Position numbers and translations under genes: made by a program. From Clostridia bacterium (GTDB lineage: Bacteria; Bacillota; Clostridia; RUG12999): DNA of 5,676 nt. Of this stretch, positions 1 through 5,676 are shown piece after piece. The DNA lies in assembly GCA_017502065.1 (NCBI GenBank), contig JAFVVU010000086.1:1-5676 (forward strand), given 5' to 3'. Position 1 is the first letter of the stretch. Each line of letters starts with the position of its first letter. The notes beneath the pieces were generated by a model. It did no database searches. It had not been told where the DNA came from and was given only the letters and a program-made list of their open reading frames with translations.

Positions 1-915
1 ACAACTGATCAGTCCAACGACAGGAACCGGAGATATTGCCGCAACAAAATAACAGAAAGCCGAGCCTATTGCACTCCACAGAAGTACTCTATATATGTTC
101 TTCCCTATTTTGCCATAAAGAGTTCTTCCGAACCCCTGCATTACAGCAAAAAGTGCTACACCAAACACATCGCCCCATACTTTTGAAATGCCTACAGCAT
201 TTTCAAGATATCCCGACGCCCATTGTGCCATTGTAAGTTCGCTTGAACCGCCAAGAAAAATTGCAAAAAAGCACAACCACATTCCCCTGTTTTTCAGTAA
301 TTCAACTGTACCTGAAAGCTTTTCCGGTGTTTCCATTTCGGGCAACTTAGCCCCTATAAACAATGAAAACGAAACAGAAGGAATTAAAACAAACAAAAGT
401 GCAAGCCATTGCCAGTTTTGTGTTCCAAATACAAGCAGAAAAACAGTACTGAACACCACAACACCGGCCGTGCTCCATGCATATACAGAATGAAGTTTAC
501 TCATTTCCCTGTCGGGATCTTTTGCCGGAATAGCCGCAATTACAGGACTAATTAAAACCTCTGCGAAACCGCATGCTGCCGAAAATATAATTGTACCAAT
601 TACAAGACCAGGAAACACTGTATCCGGAAAAAACCATGGCCACAGCGCATATATCAACAGCCCGATAATCACTAAAACAGGAGTTGCTTTAACGGCTTTT
701 TTGATGTTAAACTTATATGAAAACAAGGAAAAAACCATATCAACACAAAGTTGCGTGCAGAAATTTATAAGCACGAGCAACCCTAAGAGTGAATATGAAA
801 CTCCATACAACGTTCTGAACGTCAGAAACAAAAGCGGCGAAAGATTTGCTGATGCCGCCATTGACATACTTGTCGTATAACAAGCATATTTAACAATTTT
901 ATTATTTCTTTCCAT
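1..915 (-). CDS. MFS transporter, C-terminal part beyond window
   Basis: An open frame of 305 codons runs from an ATG at 915-913 to the window edge without a stop, so the C-terminus is missing. The protein is very hydrophobic. I see about six membrane segments in residues 15-188, a polar central loop at about 189-210 (LPEMETPEKLSGTVELLKNR), and then about three more segments (about 211-230, 246-264, 274-297). That is the 6+6 plan of the major facilitator superfamily. The stretch FLGGSSELTMAQWASGYLE (220-238) resembles the start of the second half of sugar/fucose-permease-like MFS proteins, and GRTLYGKIGKN (263-273) resembles the MFS loop motif between helices 8 and 9. About three helices should lie outside the window. 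A GGGG ribosome site (927-924) sits 8 nt before the ATG. It follows the acyl-CoA ligase gene by 42 bp, with a hairpin between, so it is probably the last or a down-tuned gene of the T-box operon. The substrate cannot be told from sequence; uptake of the acid used by the ligase is only an inference. Confidence 0.85.
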   Translation of the reverse strand, partial: MERNNKIVKYACYTTSMSMAASANLSPLLFLTFRTLYGVSYSLLGLLVLINFCTQLCVDMVFSLFSYKFNIKKAVKATPVLVIIGLLIYALWPWFFPDTVFPGLVIGTIIFSAACGFAEVLISPVIAAIPAKDPDREMSKLHSVYAWSTAGVVVFSTVFLLVFGTQNWQWLALLFVLIPSVSFSLFIGAKLPEMETPEKLSGTVELLKNRGMWLCFFAIFLGGSSELTMAQWASGYLENAVGISKVWGDVFGVALFAVMQGFGRTLYGKIGKNIYRVLLWSAIGSAFCYFVAAISPVPVVGLISC

Positions 916-931
916 TTTTATTTCCCCAAAT

Positions 932-955
932 AAAAAGGGCTGTTACGCCCCTTTT
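932..955 (-). terminator. Terminator-like hairpin between ligase and transporter genes
   Basis: Directly after the TAG stop of the ligase gene, the minus strand can fold AAAA-(G)-GGGC / GCCC-TTTT around a GTAACA loop. The 3' arm runs into TTTTTATTT. This has the form of a short intrinsic terminator, but the GC part is only four pairs and one G is bulged. The T-run is followed at once by the GGGG ribosome site of the transporter gene. It may act as a partial terminator that lowers transporter expression, or as an mRNA 3'-end stabiliser. On the plus strand the same hairpin is followed by only a few T residues. Confidence 0.5.
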
Positions 956-957
956 AA

Positions 958-3417
958 CTATTTTTTAAGTCCAAGAATTTCTGCTGACTCATCTCTCATT
1001 TTATATTTGAGGATTTTGCCTGCGGCATTCATCGGAAATTCATTAACAAACAAGAAATATCTCGGGACTTTATGTCGTGCAATTGATGCATTACCGAACT
1101 CACGCATTTCATTTTCATCCGCAGTTTCGCCTTTATGCAGAATAATCCATGCACAGCATTCTTCTCCATATCGTTCATCAGGCACGCCAACTACCTGAAC
1201 GTCACGAACTTTCGGGTTTGTTAAATAGAATTCTTCAATTTCACGCGGATACAGGTTTTCACCACCACGAATAATCATATCTTTAAGACGTCCGGTTACT
1301 TTATAATAACCATCAGGCGTACGACAACAGATATCCCCCGAATGAAGCCATCCTTCGCTGTCAATTGCCTGAGCGGTTGCTTCGGGCATTTTATAATACC
1401 CTTTCATTATATTGAATCCGCGTGCAACAAATTCTCCGCTTTCGCCATCAGGTAATTCTTCACCTGTTTCAGGGTCAATAATTTTACATTCAACACCGGG
1501 GAAAGCACTTCCGACGGTTTCAACTCGGTGGTCAATATCTTCATTAACCTCACCCATTGTACATCCCGGAGAAGCTTCGGTTTGTCCATAAACAGAAATA
1601 ATTTCGCACATATTCATTTCGTCTGCTGCACGGCGCATCAGATCAGCAGGACAGTTTGCGCCTGCCATAATACCTGTACGCATATATGAAAAATCTGTTT
1701 TTGCAAAATCAGCATGATTGAACATTGCAATAAACATTGTCGGAACTCCGTTAAAACAGGTTATATGTTCATCATTAACGCATGCAAGAGAAGATTTTGG
1801 CGAGAAATACGGTATTGGACAAAGTGTACCGCCGTGTGTCATCATAGATGTCATTGAAAGCACCATTCCGAAACAGTGGAACATCGGAACCTGAATCATC
1901 ATACGGTCTGCTGTTGACAAATCCATTCTGTCACCAATTGTTTTACCATTATTTACAATATTACGGTGTGTAAGCATAACACCTTTCGGGAAACCTGTTG
2001 TACCGGAAGTGTACTGCATATTACAAACATCATCCGGTTTAACAAGCGATGCACGTCTTCTTACTTCTTCGCGTGGAATCATAGCTGACCGTGAAAGCAT
2101 TTCTTCCCATGTAAGACATCCCTGCATTGAAAATCCTACCGTTACAACATTTCTGAGGAACGGAAGATTTTTAGAATACAGCGGCTCTCCCGGTTCAAGA
2201 GTTGCAAGTTCAGGACAAAGCTCTTCAATAATTTCTTTATAATTGATATCTTTACAAAATTCAATCATAACAAGTGTATGTGTATCTGACTGTTTCAAAA
2301 GATATTCAATTTCGTGTATTTTATATGCTGTATTAACAGTAACAAGAACTGCACCAATTTTCGTTGTTGCCCAGAACGAAATAAACCATTCCGGAATATT
2401 TGTTGCCCAAACAGCAACATGATCTCCCGCTTTTACACCCAAAGAAATAAGTGCAGCGGCACATTCATCAACATCACGTCTGAACTGTTCATATGTTCTT
2501 GTATAATCAAGGGTTGTATATTTAAATGCATACTGGTCAGGATATTTTTCAACCATTGTATCAAGCACATCAGAAAAAGTTGCATCAAGAATATCGTATT
2601 TTTTCCAGGCAAAAGTACCTGTTTTTGCCCTGTTATAATATACAGCATCAAAATCTTTTTTCTCACGACTGAGAGATGCAATATAGTTTGTGAAATGCGT
2701 CAGTACAATATCTGCATCATCAATTTCGTCATTCCATGCCGCACAAATAAATCCGTCAAAGTTAAGTGAAGATAATGCATTGATTAAGTTTTTAACAGGA
2801 AGATCACCTTCTCCTATTAAAACTGTTTTATCATCTTTCATATCGCCAAGGCGAACATATTTGATATATGCACCAAGCTTTTTAATTGTTGTTTCCGCTG
2901 TTTCACCGGCACCGAAATATGTTCCTCTTACATTCCAGGAAGCGCCTATTGCAGCTGAAGAGAAAAAGTTTATTATGTCAATGACATTTTCTGTATCCGA
3001 AAGATATCCTACTGTTTCAAATAAAATACCAACATCAGCTTTTTCCGCACTTTTCACAGCTTCATACAGTTTTTCTTTCAAAACATCATTTGAAACTTTT
3101 TCTTCCATTCGCACAATGATATTTTCAATATTTGCATTAGCCGCCATATTTACATATTTAACGAGAGTTTCCTCTGTTGCTTCATCTGTTTCAAGCGAAT
3201 ATGGAAAATGAAGTGCAGAAACCGAAAGATTTCTGTTCACAAGTTTTCTTTTTGCATCAGCTGTGCGGTCACGTCGCAAAATACTGTCATAATGCTGACC
3301 GCGTTCTTTTATTGCATCGTATATTTCAAAACCTGCAAATCCATAATCATAAGCATATCTGCATAAATCGAGAAAGGATGCGCGGTTTACATTTTTTGTT
3401 GAAAATACTATTTTCAT
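958..3417 (-). CDS. Fusion protein: degenerate sugar-isomerase-like TIM barrel + acyl-CoA ligase
   Basis: An 819-residue two-domain protein in one uninterrupted frame. Residues 1 to about 250 resemble xylose-isomerase-like/AP-endonuclase-2 TIM barrels (ALHFPY at 68-73, ILFETVG at 131-137, YVRLGDMK at 187-194, GEGDLPVKNLINAL at 202-215). By eye alignment only one of four usual metal ligands remains (E134); the others appear as N162, R189 and A227. Residues about 275-819 form a complete ANL-superfamily adenylating enzyme: P-loop YTSGTTGFPKGV (469-480), YGQTE (610-614), HSGD (692-695), GRLKDMIIRGGENLYP (709-724) and C-terminal GKILKYKMR with the catalytic lysine K801. It should therefore activate a carboxylic acid with ATP and then transfer it to CoA. 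Overall it looks most like cytosolic short/medium-chain acyl-CoA synthetases, which are about 550 residues without the extra domain. The chain length used is not readable. Translation starts 1 nt after the stop of the LeuA-like gene, with AGGAGG inside that gene, so the two are coupled and share the leucine T-box. A branched short-chain acid such as isovalerate is an inferred substrate. Confidence 0.9.
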   Translation of the reverse strand: MKIVFSTKNVNRASFLDLCRYAYDYGFAGFEIYDAIKERGQHYDSILRRDRTADAKRKLVNRNLSVSALHFPYSLETDEATEETLVKYVNMAANANIENIIVRMEEKVSNDVLKEKLYEAVKSAEKADVGILFETVGYLSDTENVIDIINFFSSAAIGASWNVRGTYFGAGETAETTIKKLGAYIKYVRLGDMKDDKTVLIGEGDLPVKNLINALSSLNFDGFICAAWNDEIDDADIVLTHFTNYIASLSREKKDFDAVYYNRAKTGTFAWKKYDILDATFSDVLDTMVEKYPDQYAFKYTTLDYTRTYEQFRRDVDECAAALISLGVKAGDHVAVWATNIPEWFISFWATTKIGAVLVTVNTAYKIHEIEYLLKQSDTHTLVMIEFCKDINYKEIIEELCPELATLEPGEPLYSKNLPFLRNVVTVGFSMQGCLTWEEMLSRSAMIPREEVRRRASLVKPDDVCNMQYTSGTTGFPKGVMLTHRNIVNNGKTIGDRMDLSTADRMMIQVPMFHCFGMVLSMTSMMTHGGTLCPIPYFSPKSSLACVNDEHITCFNGVPTMFIAMFNHADFAKTDFSYMRTGIMAGANCPADLMRRAADEMNMCEIISVYGQTEASPGCTMGEVNEDIDHRVETVGSAFPGVECKIIDPETGEELPDGESGEFVARGFNIMKGYYKMPEATAQAIDSEGWLHSGDICCRTPDGYYKVTGRLKDMIIRGGENLYPREIEEFYLTNPKVRDVQVVGVPDERYGEECCAWIILHKGETADENEMREFGNASIARHKVPRYFLFVNEFPMNAAGKILKYKMRDESAEILGLKK

Positions 3418-3418
3418 A

Positions 3419-4807
3419 TTATTCCTCCTCGAACACGATTTTGTTCAGTGCATTAACATATGCTCTGATGCTTGCCGCAACAATATCAGTTGAAGTTCCG
3501 TTTCCTGAATAAAGTTTTCCATTATTACGGAGTTTTACAATTGCCGAACCAAGAGCTTCTTTTCCTTCCGTTACTGCCTGAACCTGGAAATCATCAAGTT
3601 CATAATGATGTCCTATACACTGTTCAATTGCACGGAATACAGAGTCAACAGGTCCGTCTCCGATGCTAACACCGGATATAAGTTCATCATTATATTTTAA
3701 AGTAACCTGTGACATAGAGCTTGTAATGTTACTTGAGTTTGTTGTATAGCTTTCAAAATGATATGTTGAAGGTGCCTGCATTGCATGGCTCGCAATAAGT
3801 GCTTCAAGTTCTTTTGCACCAACTGCACCTTTTTTATCACAAATCTGTATAAGTGTTTTGTGAACATTTCCTGCATCCGAGTCAGAAAGATCATATCCTA
3901 ATACCTGTGCTGCCTGTGCAACCTGTGCGATAGTAGCGTCGGAATCAAGCAGAATTTTTTTCTTTTCGCTTACTGCATCTGCAGCTTCATAATCTTCATG
4001 ACTGATGCTGCTTAACAAATCACCAATGCTTGCATGAATTCTTGTGTTTTTGAGATTTGTTTCTGCACCGATTTCTGCTGAACATGCTGTTATGGCATCG
4101 GATAATTTTCCGGTAAGAAGAACATCTTTTCCCGCCATAGCACATTTAAGACCATCAACACCTTTTGCAATAGCCGCAACAGCTGATGCAACCGCCATAT
4201 TAATACGATCTGATACCTGTACATACACAGGAACAGAAACAGCATTTTTTACTTTTTCTACAAGAACCGCAATTCCTTCCGGAAGGGTTACTCCCGCATC
4301 ATCGCAAAGTGTAATAAGTGTTGCGCCATTTGCTTCAGCTTCTTTTGCTGCTGCAATAAGAAACTCTTCATCAGCGCGTGTTGCATCAAGTGCTGAAAAT
4401 TCAACATCAGCACACAGTTCCTTTGCACATTTTGTAAGTTCTGCTATCTTAGCAAGCATTTTCTCAGCCTTCATATGGTATGTATATTCCATCTGTACCG
4501 TGGAAACCGGAACTTCTACCTGCAGGCGCGGCATCTCAGCTTCTTTAATACTTTCCCATGCATCGTTTACTTCTTCCGCAGAAAATCCTACCGGAATTGC
4601 AACAACAGCATTCTGCACTTTCTGTGCAATAGTTTTATATATAATTGTATCTTCACGAAGTTTTTTAATAGGAGCCAATTCAACGGCATCTGCACCTAGA
4701 GAATTTGCACAGGCAGCAATGGCTGTCTTTTCTTTGAAAAGAAGCGCTACTTCACGATCCTGAGCAAGCTTTTTAAGCGTAATGTCTGTAATTTTGATTG
4801 TTTTCAT
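3419..4807 (-). CDS. LeuA-like protein with leucine-regulatory domain but degraded active site
   Basis: A 462-residue relative of alpha-isopropylmalate synthase (LeuA), somewhat shorter than usual LeuA (about 500). The barrel is recognisable from TDITLKK (7-13), where LeuA has DTTLRDG; from DVEFSALDATRADEEFL (134-150), which matches the LeuA stretch around EFSxEDATRSD; and from LCDDAGVTLPE (167-177). Key residues are missing: the catalytic Arg-Asp of DTTLRDGEQ are K12-K13, the HxHND metal motif reads QVSDR (197-201), the Glu of EDATR is L140, and the GIHQDG segment is not found. The linker subdomain persists (LGYDLSDSD, 303-311; CDKKGAVGAKELEALI, 323-338). The C-terminal dimerisation/allosteric domain (about 348-457) is well kept: GDGPVDSVFRAI (383-394), AVTEGKEALG (411-420) and GNGTSTDIVAASIRAYVNAL (435-454). 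In LeuA this domain binds leucine for feedback control. I infer a non-catalytic leucine-binding regulator or partner of the ligase encoded next. An AAAGGAG ribosome site sits 9 nt before the ATG, and the gene is first behind a leucine T-box. It may be annotated elsewhere as 2-isopropylmalate synthase; true synthase activity looks unlikely. Confidence 0.85.
   Translation of the reverse strand: MKTIKITDITLKKLAQDREVALLFKEKTAIAACANSLGADAVELAPIKKLREDTIIYKTIAQKVQNAVVAIPVGFSAEEVNDAWESIKEAEMPRLQVEVPVSTVQMEYTYHMKAEKMLAKIAELTKCAKELCADVEFSALDATRADEEFLIAAAKEAEANGATLITLCDDAGVTLPEGIAVLVEKVKNAVSVPVYVQVSDRINMAVASAVAAIAKGVDGLKCAMAGKDVLLTGKLSDAITACSAEIGAETNLKNTRIHASIGDLLSSISHEDYEAADAVSEKKKILLDSDATIAQVAQAAQVLGYDLSDSDAGNVHKTLIQICDKKGAVGAKELEALIASHAMQAPSTYHFESYTTNSSNITSSMSQVTLKYNDELISGVSIGDGPVDSVFRAIEQCIGHHYELDDFQVQAVTEGKEALGSAIVKLRNNGKLYSGNGTSTDIVAASIRAYVNALNKIVFEEE
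3424..3429 (-). promoter_or_regulatory. Ribosome binding site of the ligase gene, inside the LeuA-like gene
   Basis: A perfect AGGAGG lies 6 nt before the ATG at 3417. It is formed by the Glu codons that end the LeuA-like protein (FEEE-stop). The stop TAA and the next ATG are separated by one base, so the upstream ribosome ends on top of the next start. This fixes the ligase start and implies translational coupling with matched amounts of the two proteins. Confidence 0.9.
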
Positions 4808-4816
4808 TTTAAAAAA

Positions 4817-4823
4817 CTCCTTT
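4817..4823 (-). promoter_or_regulatory. Ribosome binding site of the LeuA-like gene
   Basis: AAAGGAG stands 9 nt upstream of the ATG at 4807, downstream of the T-box terminator. It supports the chosen start (MKTIKITDITL). It is not part of the antiterminator/terminator switch, so control should be transcriptional rather than translational. Confidence 0.85.
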
Positions 4824-4856
4824 CGAATTTAAATACGAAAAATTTTAATTTACTAA

Positions 4857-4902
4857 CAAAAAAACGTCCCCGCCTCTTGTTAAGTAAAGAGACGAAAACG
4901 TT
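4857..4902 (-). terminator. T-box-controlled intrinsic terminator
   Basis: On the minus strand, AACGTTTTCGTCTCTT (4902-4887) pairs over all 16 positions, counting G-U pairs, with AAGAGGCGGGGACGTT (4878-4863) around an 8-nt loop, followed by a T-run. This is the leucine-replete OFF state. Confidence 0.95.
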
Positions 4903-5135
4903 CAATAGACTAATGTTTCCGCGGTACCACTCTTTTTCATCCAAACGGATGCCCTCTCAGATGCCAACACATCTTAACTCTGTTACGGGAGTTCCCGTCT
5001 GCCATTACTAATTACTATTCACAGCAGCCGCTCCGCGGTGAGTTCAGCAAACTTTTCCTAATGCCTCGCACCACCCGGCATCTCTCTCCAAGCAAAAATG
5101 TTTTACCTACTATTCCGCATCATTGCGTTATTAAT
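4858..5135 (-). promoter_or_regulatory. T-box riboswitch, leucine specifier (CUC)
   Basis: A full T-box leader that senses uncharged tRNA and lets transcription continue when it is bound. Stem I shows the AGTA element (AATAGTAGG), the AG bulge (GGAGAGAG), a distal hairpin closed by ATGCC/GGCAT with GGTGCGA in its loop, and the GAA-specifier strand GCTGAACTCACCGC. The specifier reads CTC at 5042-5040. It is framed by GAA before and A after, and by helix GCGG/CCGC just below the loop. The distance from the codon to GGAGC matches that of Bacillus glyQS as I remember it. Middle hairpins include ACGGG-AACT-CCCGT (4998-4985) and stem III CATCC-GTTT-GGATG (4951-4938). The T-box core AGTGGTACCGCGG lies at 4931-4919. 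Its UGGU suits a tRNA ending in ACCA, as expected for tRNA-Leu with discriminator A. The start at 5135 is estimated from the promoter. It controls the LeuA-like gene, the ligase fusion and probably the transporter. Confidence 0.95.
4887..4936 (-). promoter_or_regulatory. T-box antiterminator
   Basis: The upstream AAAGAG and CGGAAAC segments flanking the TGGT bulge can pair with CTCTTT and GTTTTCG, which form the 5' arm of the terminator. The two structures are therefore mutually exclusive. Binding of the tRNA acceptor end to UGGU would stabilise this form and turn the operon on when leucyl-tRNA charging is low. Confidence 0.9.
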
Positions 5136-5141
5136 GAAACT

Positions 5142-5170
5142 ATTTTAACACAATAACGTTTGTTTGTCAA
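5142..5170 (-). promoter_or_regulatory. Sigma-A-type promoter of the T-box operon
   Basis: TTGACA (5170-5165) and TAAAAT (5147-5142) are separated by exactly 17 bp. The -35 box is a perfect consensus match and the -10 box has five of six consensus bases. Start of transcription is expected near 5135, just upstream of stem I of the T-box. The strong promoter fits a leader whose output is set by termination. The -35 box begins 15 bp after the stop of the small upstream gene. Confidence 0.9.
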
Positions 5171-5185
5171 TAGATTTTTAAAATT

Positions 5186-5617
5186 TTATCCGTAGATTTC
5201 TGCATCTCCTATGTATTCATCAGCAATTCTCCATCTGACTTTTTCTGCGCATAACCATGTTCCTTCATATGCTTCTCTTTCTTTTTCAAACCAATCAGAA
5301 TCTCCCCAATAAATCTTACCATCTTCAAAAAACATACTTACATCAAGGATTTCGCAGGTATATCTCTCATTATCAGGAGCTAAATGTAACTTTATCAACC
5401 CTGAAAACTCCATTTCAATAACCGTAGGATTTTGGGCCTGTTGTTGAAAAATAACATATAATTTTCTTTGGTCGTTTATCGGATGCATTGCTAATTTTTC
5501 ATTAACAAATGCTCCGCTTACATACCTCAGCTCCTTTAAACACGAATCGTGAAACCCGCTGTATATATAAAGAAAATCATTTAACTCTTTTTCCGTATTA
5601 ATTTCATTCCATCTCAT
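5186..5617 (-). CDS. Small conserved-looking protein of unknown function
   Basis: A 143-residue soluble protein. I cannot name a family. It starts MRWNEINTEKELNDFL and carries a GFHDSCLKELRYVSG stretch early on, then PINDQRKLYVIFQQQ, VIEMEFSGLIKLHLAP, YTCEILDVSMFFEDGKIYWG and CAEKVRWRIADEYIG. The alternation suggests a mostly beta fold with several aromatic and acidic residues (the WGDSDWFEKE region). There is no signal peptide, membrane segment or known catalytic motif. The start at 5617 is preferred over an in-frame ATG at 5671 because AGAGGTG lies 8 nt before it, and because the TATAAT at 5675-5670 would place the transcript start downstream of the earlier ATG. It lies upstream of the T-box promoter on the same strand and has its own promoter, so it is probably not leucine-controlled. 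Small proteins with this look occur as lone genes or beside toxin systems, but nothing in the window shows that role. Confidence 0.75.
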   Translation of the reverse strand: MRWNEINTEKELNDFLYIYSGFHDSCLKELRYVSGAFVNEKLAMHPINDQRKLYVIFQQQAQNPTVIEMEFSGLIKLHLAPDNERYTCEILDVSMFFEDGKIYWGDSDWFEKEREAYEGTWLCAEKVRWRIADEYIGDAEIYG

Positions 5618-5669
5618 AGCAGAAACACCTCTTGTGTTGATTTTAGTGTATTGTTTTGTGTTTATATAC

Positions 5670-5675
5670 ATTATA
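5670..5675 (-). promoter_or_regulatory. Probable -10 box of the small upstream gene
   Basis: A perfect TATAAT reads on the minus strand at the very edge of the window, about 52 nt before the preferred ATG. The -35 region would lie outside the window, so the promoter is only half visible. Confidence 0.5.
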
Positions 5676-5676
5676 C

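Noticed and set aside
36..493. Two short plus-strand open frames
   Set aside because: They lie opposite the transporter frame, which has clear membrane segments and a ribosome site.
2600..2680. The ligase fusion as two separate genes or an assembly join
   Set aside because: The frame is continuous through the linker (about residues 250-275), with no stop, no ribosome site before an internal start and no change in base composition.
2314..3211. Plus-strand open frames of 151 and 173 codons
   Set aside because: Both are antisense to the well-supported ligase fusion and have the low-complexity composition of shadows.
4044..4763. 239-codon plus-strand open frame
   Set aside because: It lies wholly antisense to the LeuA-like gene, has a composition typical of an antisense shadow (Ser/Ala/Thr-rich) and shows no recognisable domain.
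5003..5018. ATT (Ile) or TTA (Leu) triplets in the AT-rich stretch AATAGTAATTAGTAA as T-box specifier
   Set aside because: This stretch lies downstream of the stem I 3' strand; it is not framed by the helices expected around the specifier loop, whereas CTC at 5042-5040 is.
5171..5190. AT-rich partial palindrome after the small gene as a terminator
   Set aside because: There is no GC-rich stem, so it cannot be supported as an intrinsic terminator; read-through into the T-box leader remains possible.
5618..5671. Earlier in-frame ATG giving an 18-residue N-terminal extension of the small protein
   Set aside because: It has no ribosome site and would lie at or before the predicted transcript start set by the TATAAT at 5675-5670; the later ATG has AGAGGTG at good spacing.

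Overview
The window reads as a piece of an AT-rich, low-GC Gram-positive chromosome, most likely an anaerobic clostridial-type Firmicute. The signs are strong AGGAGG-type ribosome sites, a consensus sigma-A promoter and a tRNA-sensing T-box leader. A Ruminococcus-like gut or rumen bacterium is my guess from codon style and gene content; it is not shown by the sequence. Every supported gene lies on the minus strand, so transcription runs from high to low coordinates.

Layout, in order of transcription. (1) 5617-5186: a small conserved-looking soluble protein of unknown function, with its own -10 box at the window edge. (2) 5170-4808: a strong promoter and a complete T-box leader. Its specifier codon is read as CUC (leucine), its tRNA-end-binding bulge is UGGU (which suits a tRNA ending in ACCA), and it has mutually exclusive antiterminator and terminator helices. 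(3) 4807-3419: a LeuA-like protein (alpha-isopropylmalate synthase family). Its C-terminal leucine-binding regulatory domain looks well kept, but its catalytic barrel has lost the HxH metal ligands and the catalytic Arg-Asp pair. (4) 3417-958: an 819-residue fusion of an N-terminal sugar-isomerase-like TIM barrel, also with a degraded metal site, to a complete acyl-CoA ligase. Its ribosome site lies inside the last codons of the LeuA-like gene. (5) A terminator-like hairpin at 932-955. (6) 915-1: an MFS transporter cut off by the window edge after about 9 membrane segments.

The interest lies in the combination. Uncharged tRNA-Leu is predicted to switch on an acid-activating ligase, an apparently non-catalytic leucine-binding LeuA relative and a transporter, rather than ordinary leucine biosynthesis enzymes. 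One coherent reading (inference) is a leucine-starvation scavenging operon. It would take up a branched-chain acid such as isovalerate and activate it to the CoA ester, which could then be reductively carboxylated to 2-oxoisocaproate and transaminated to leucine, a route known in rumen bacteria. The LeuA-like protein would serve as a leucine-responsive regulator or partner rather than a synthase. The substrate of the ligase and the role of both degenerate barrels remain open.
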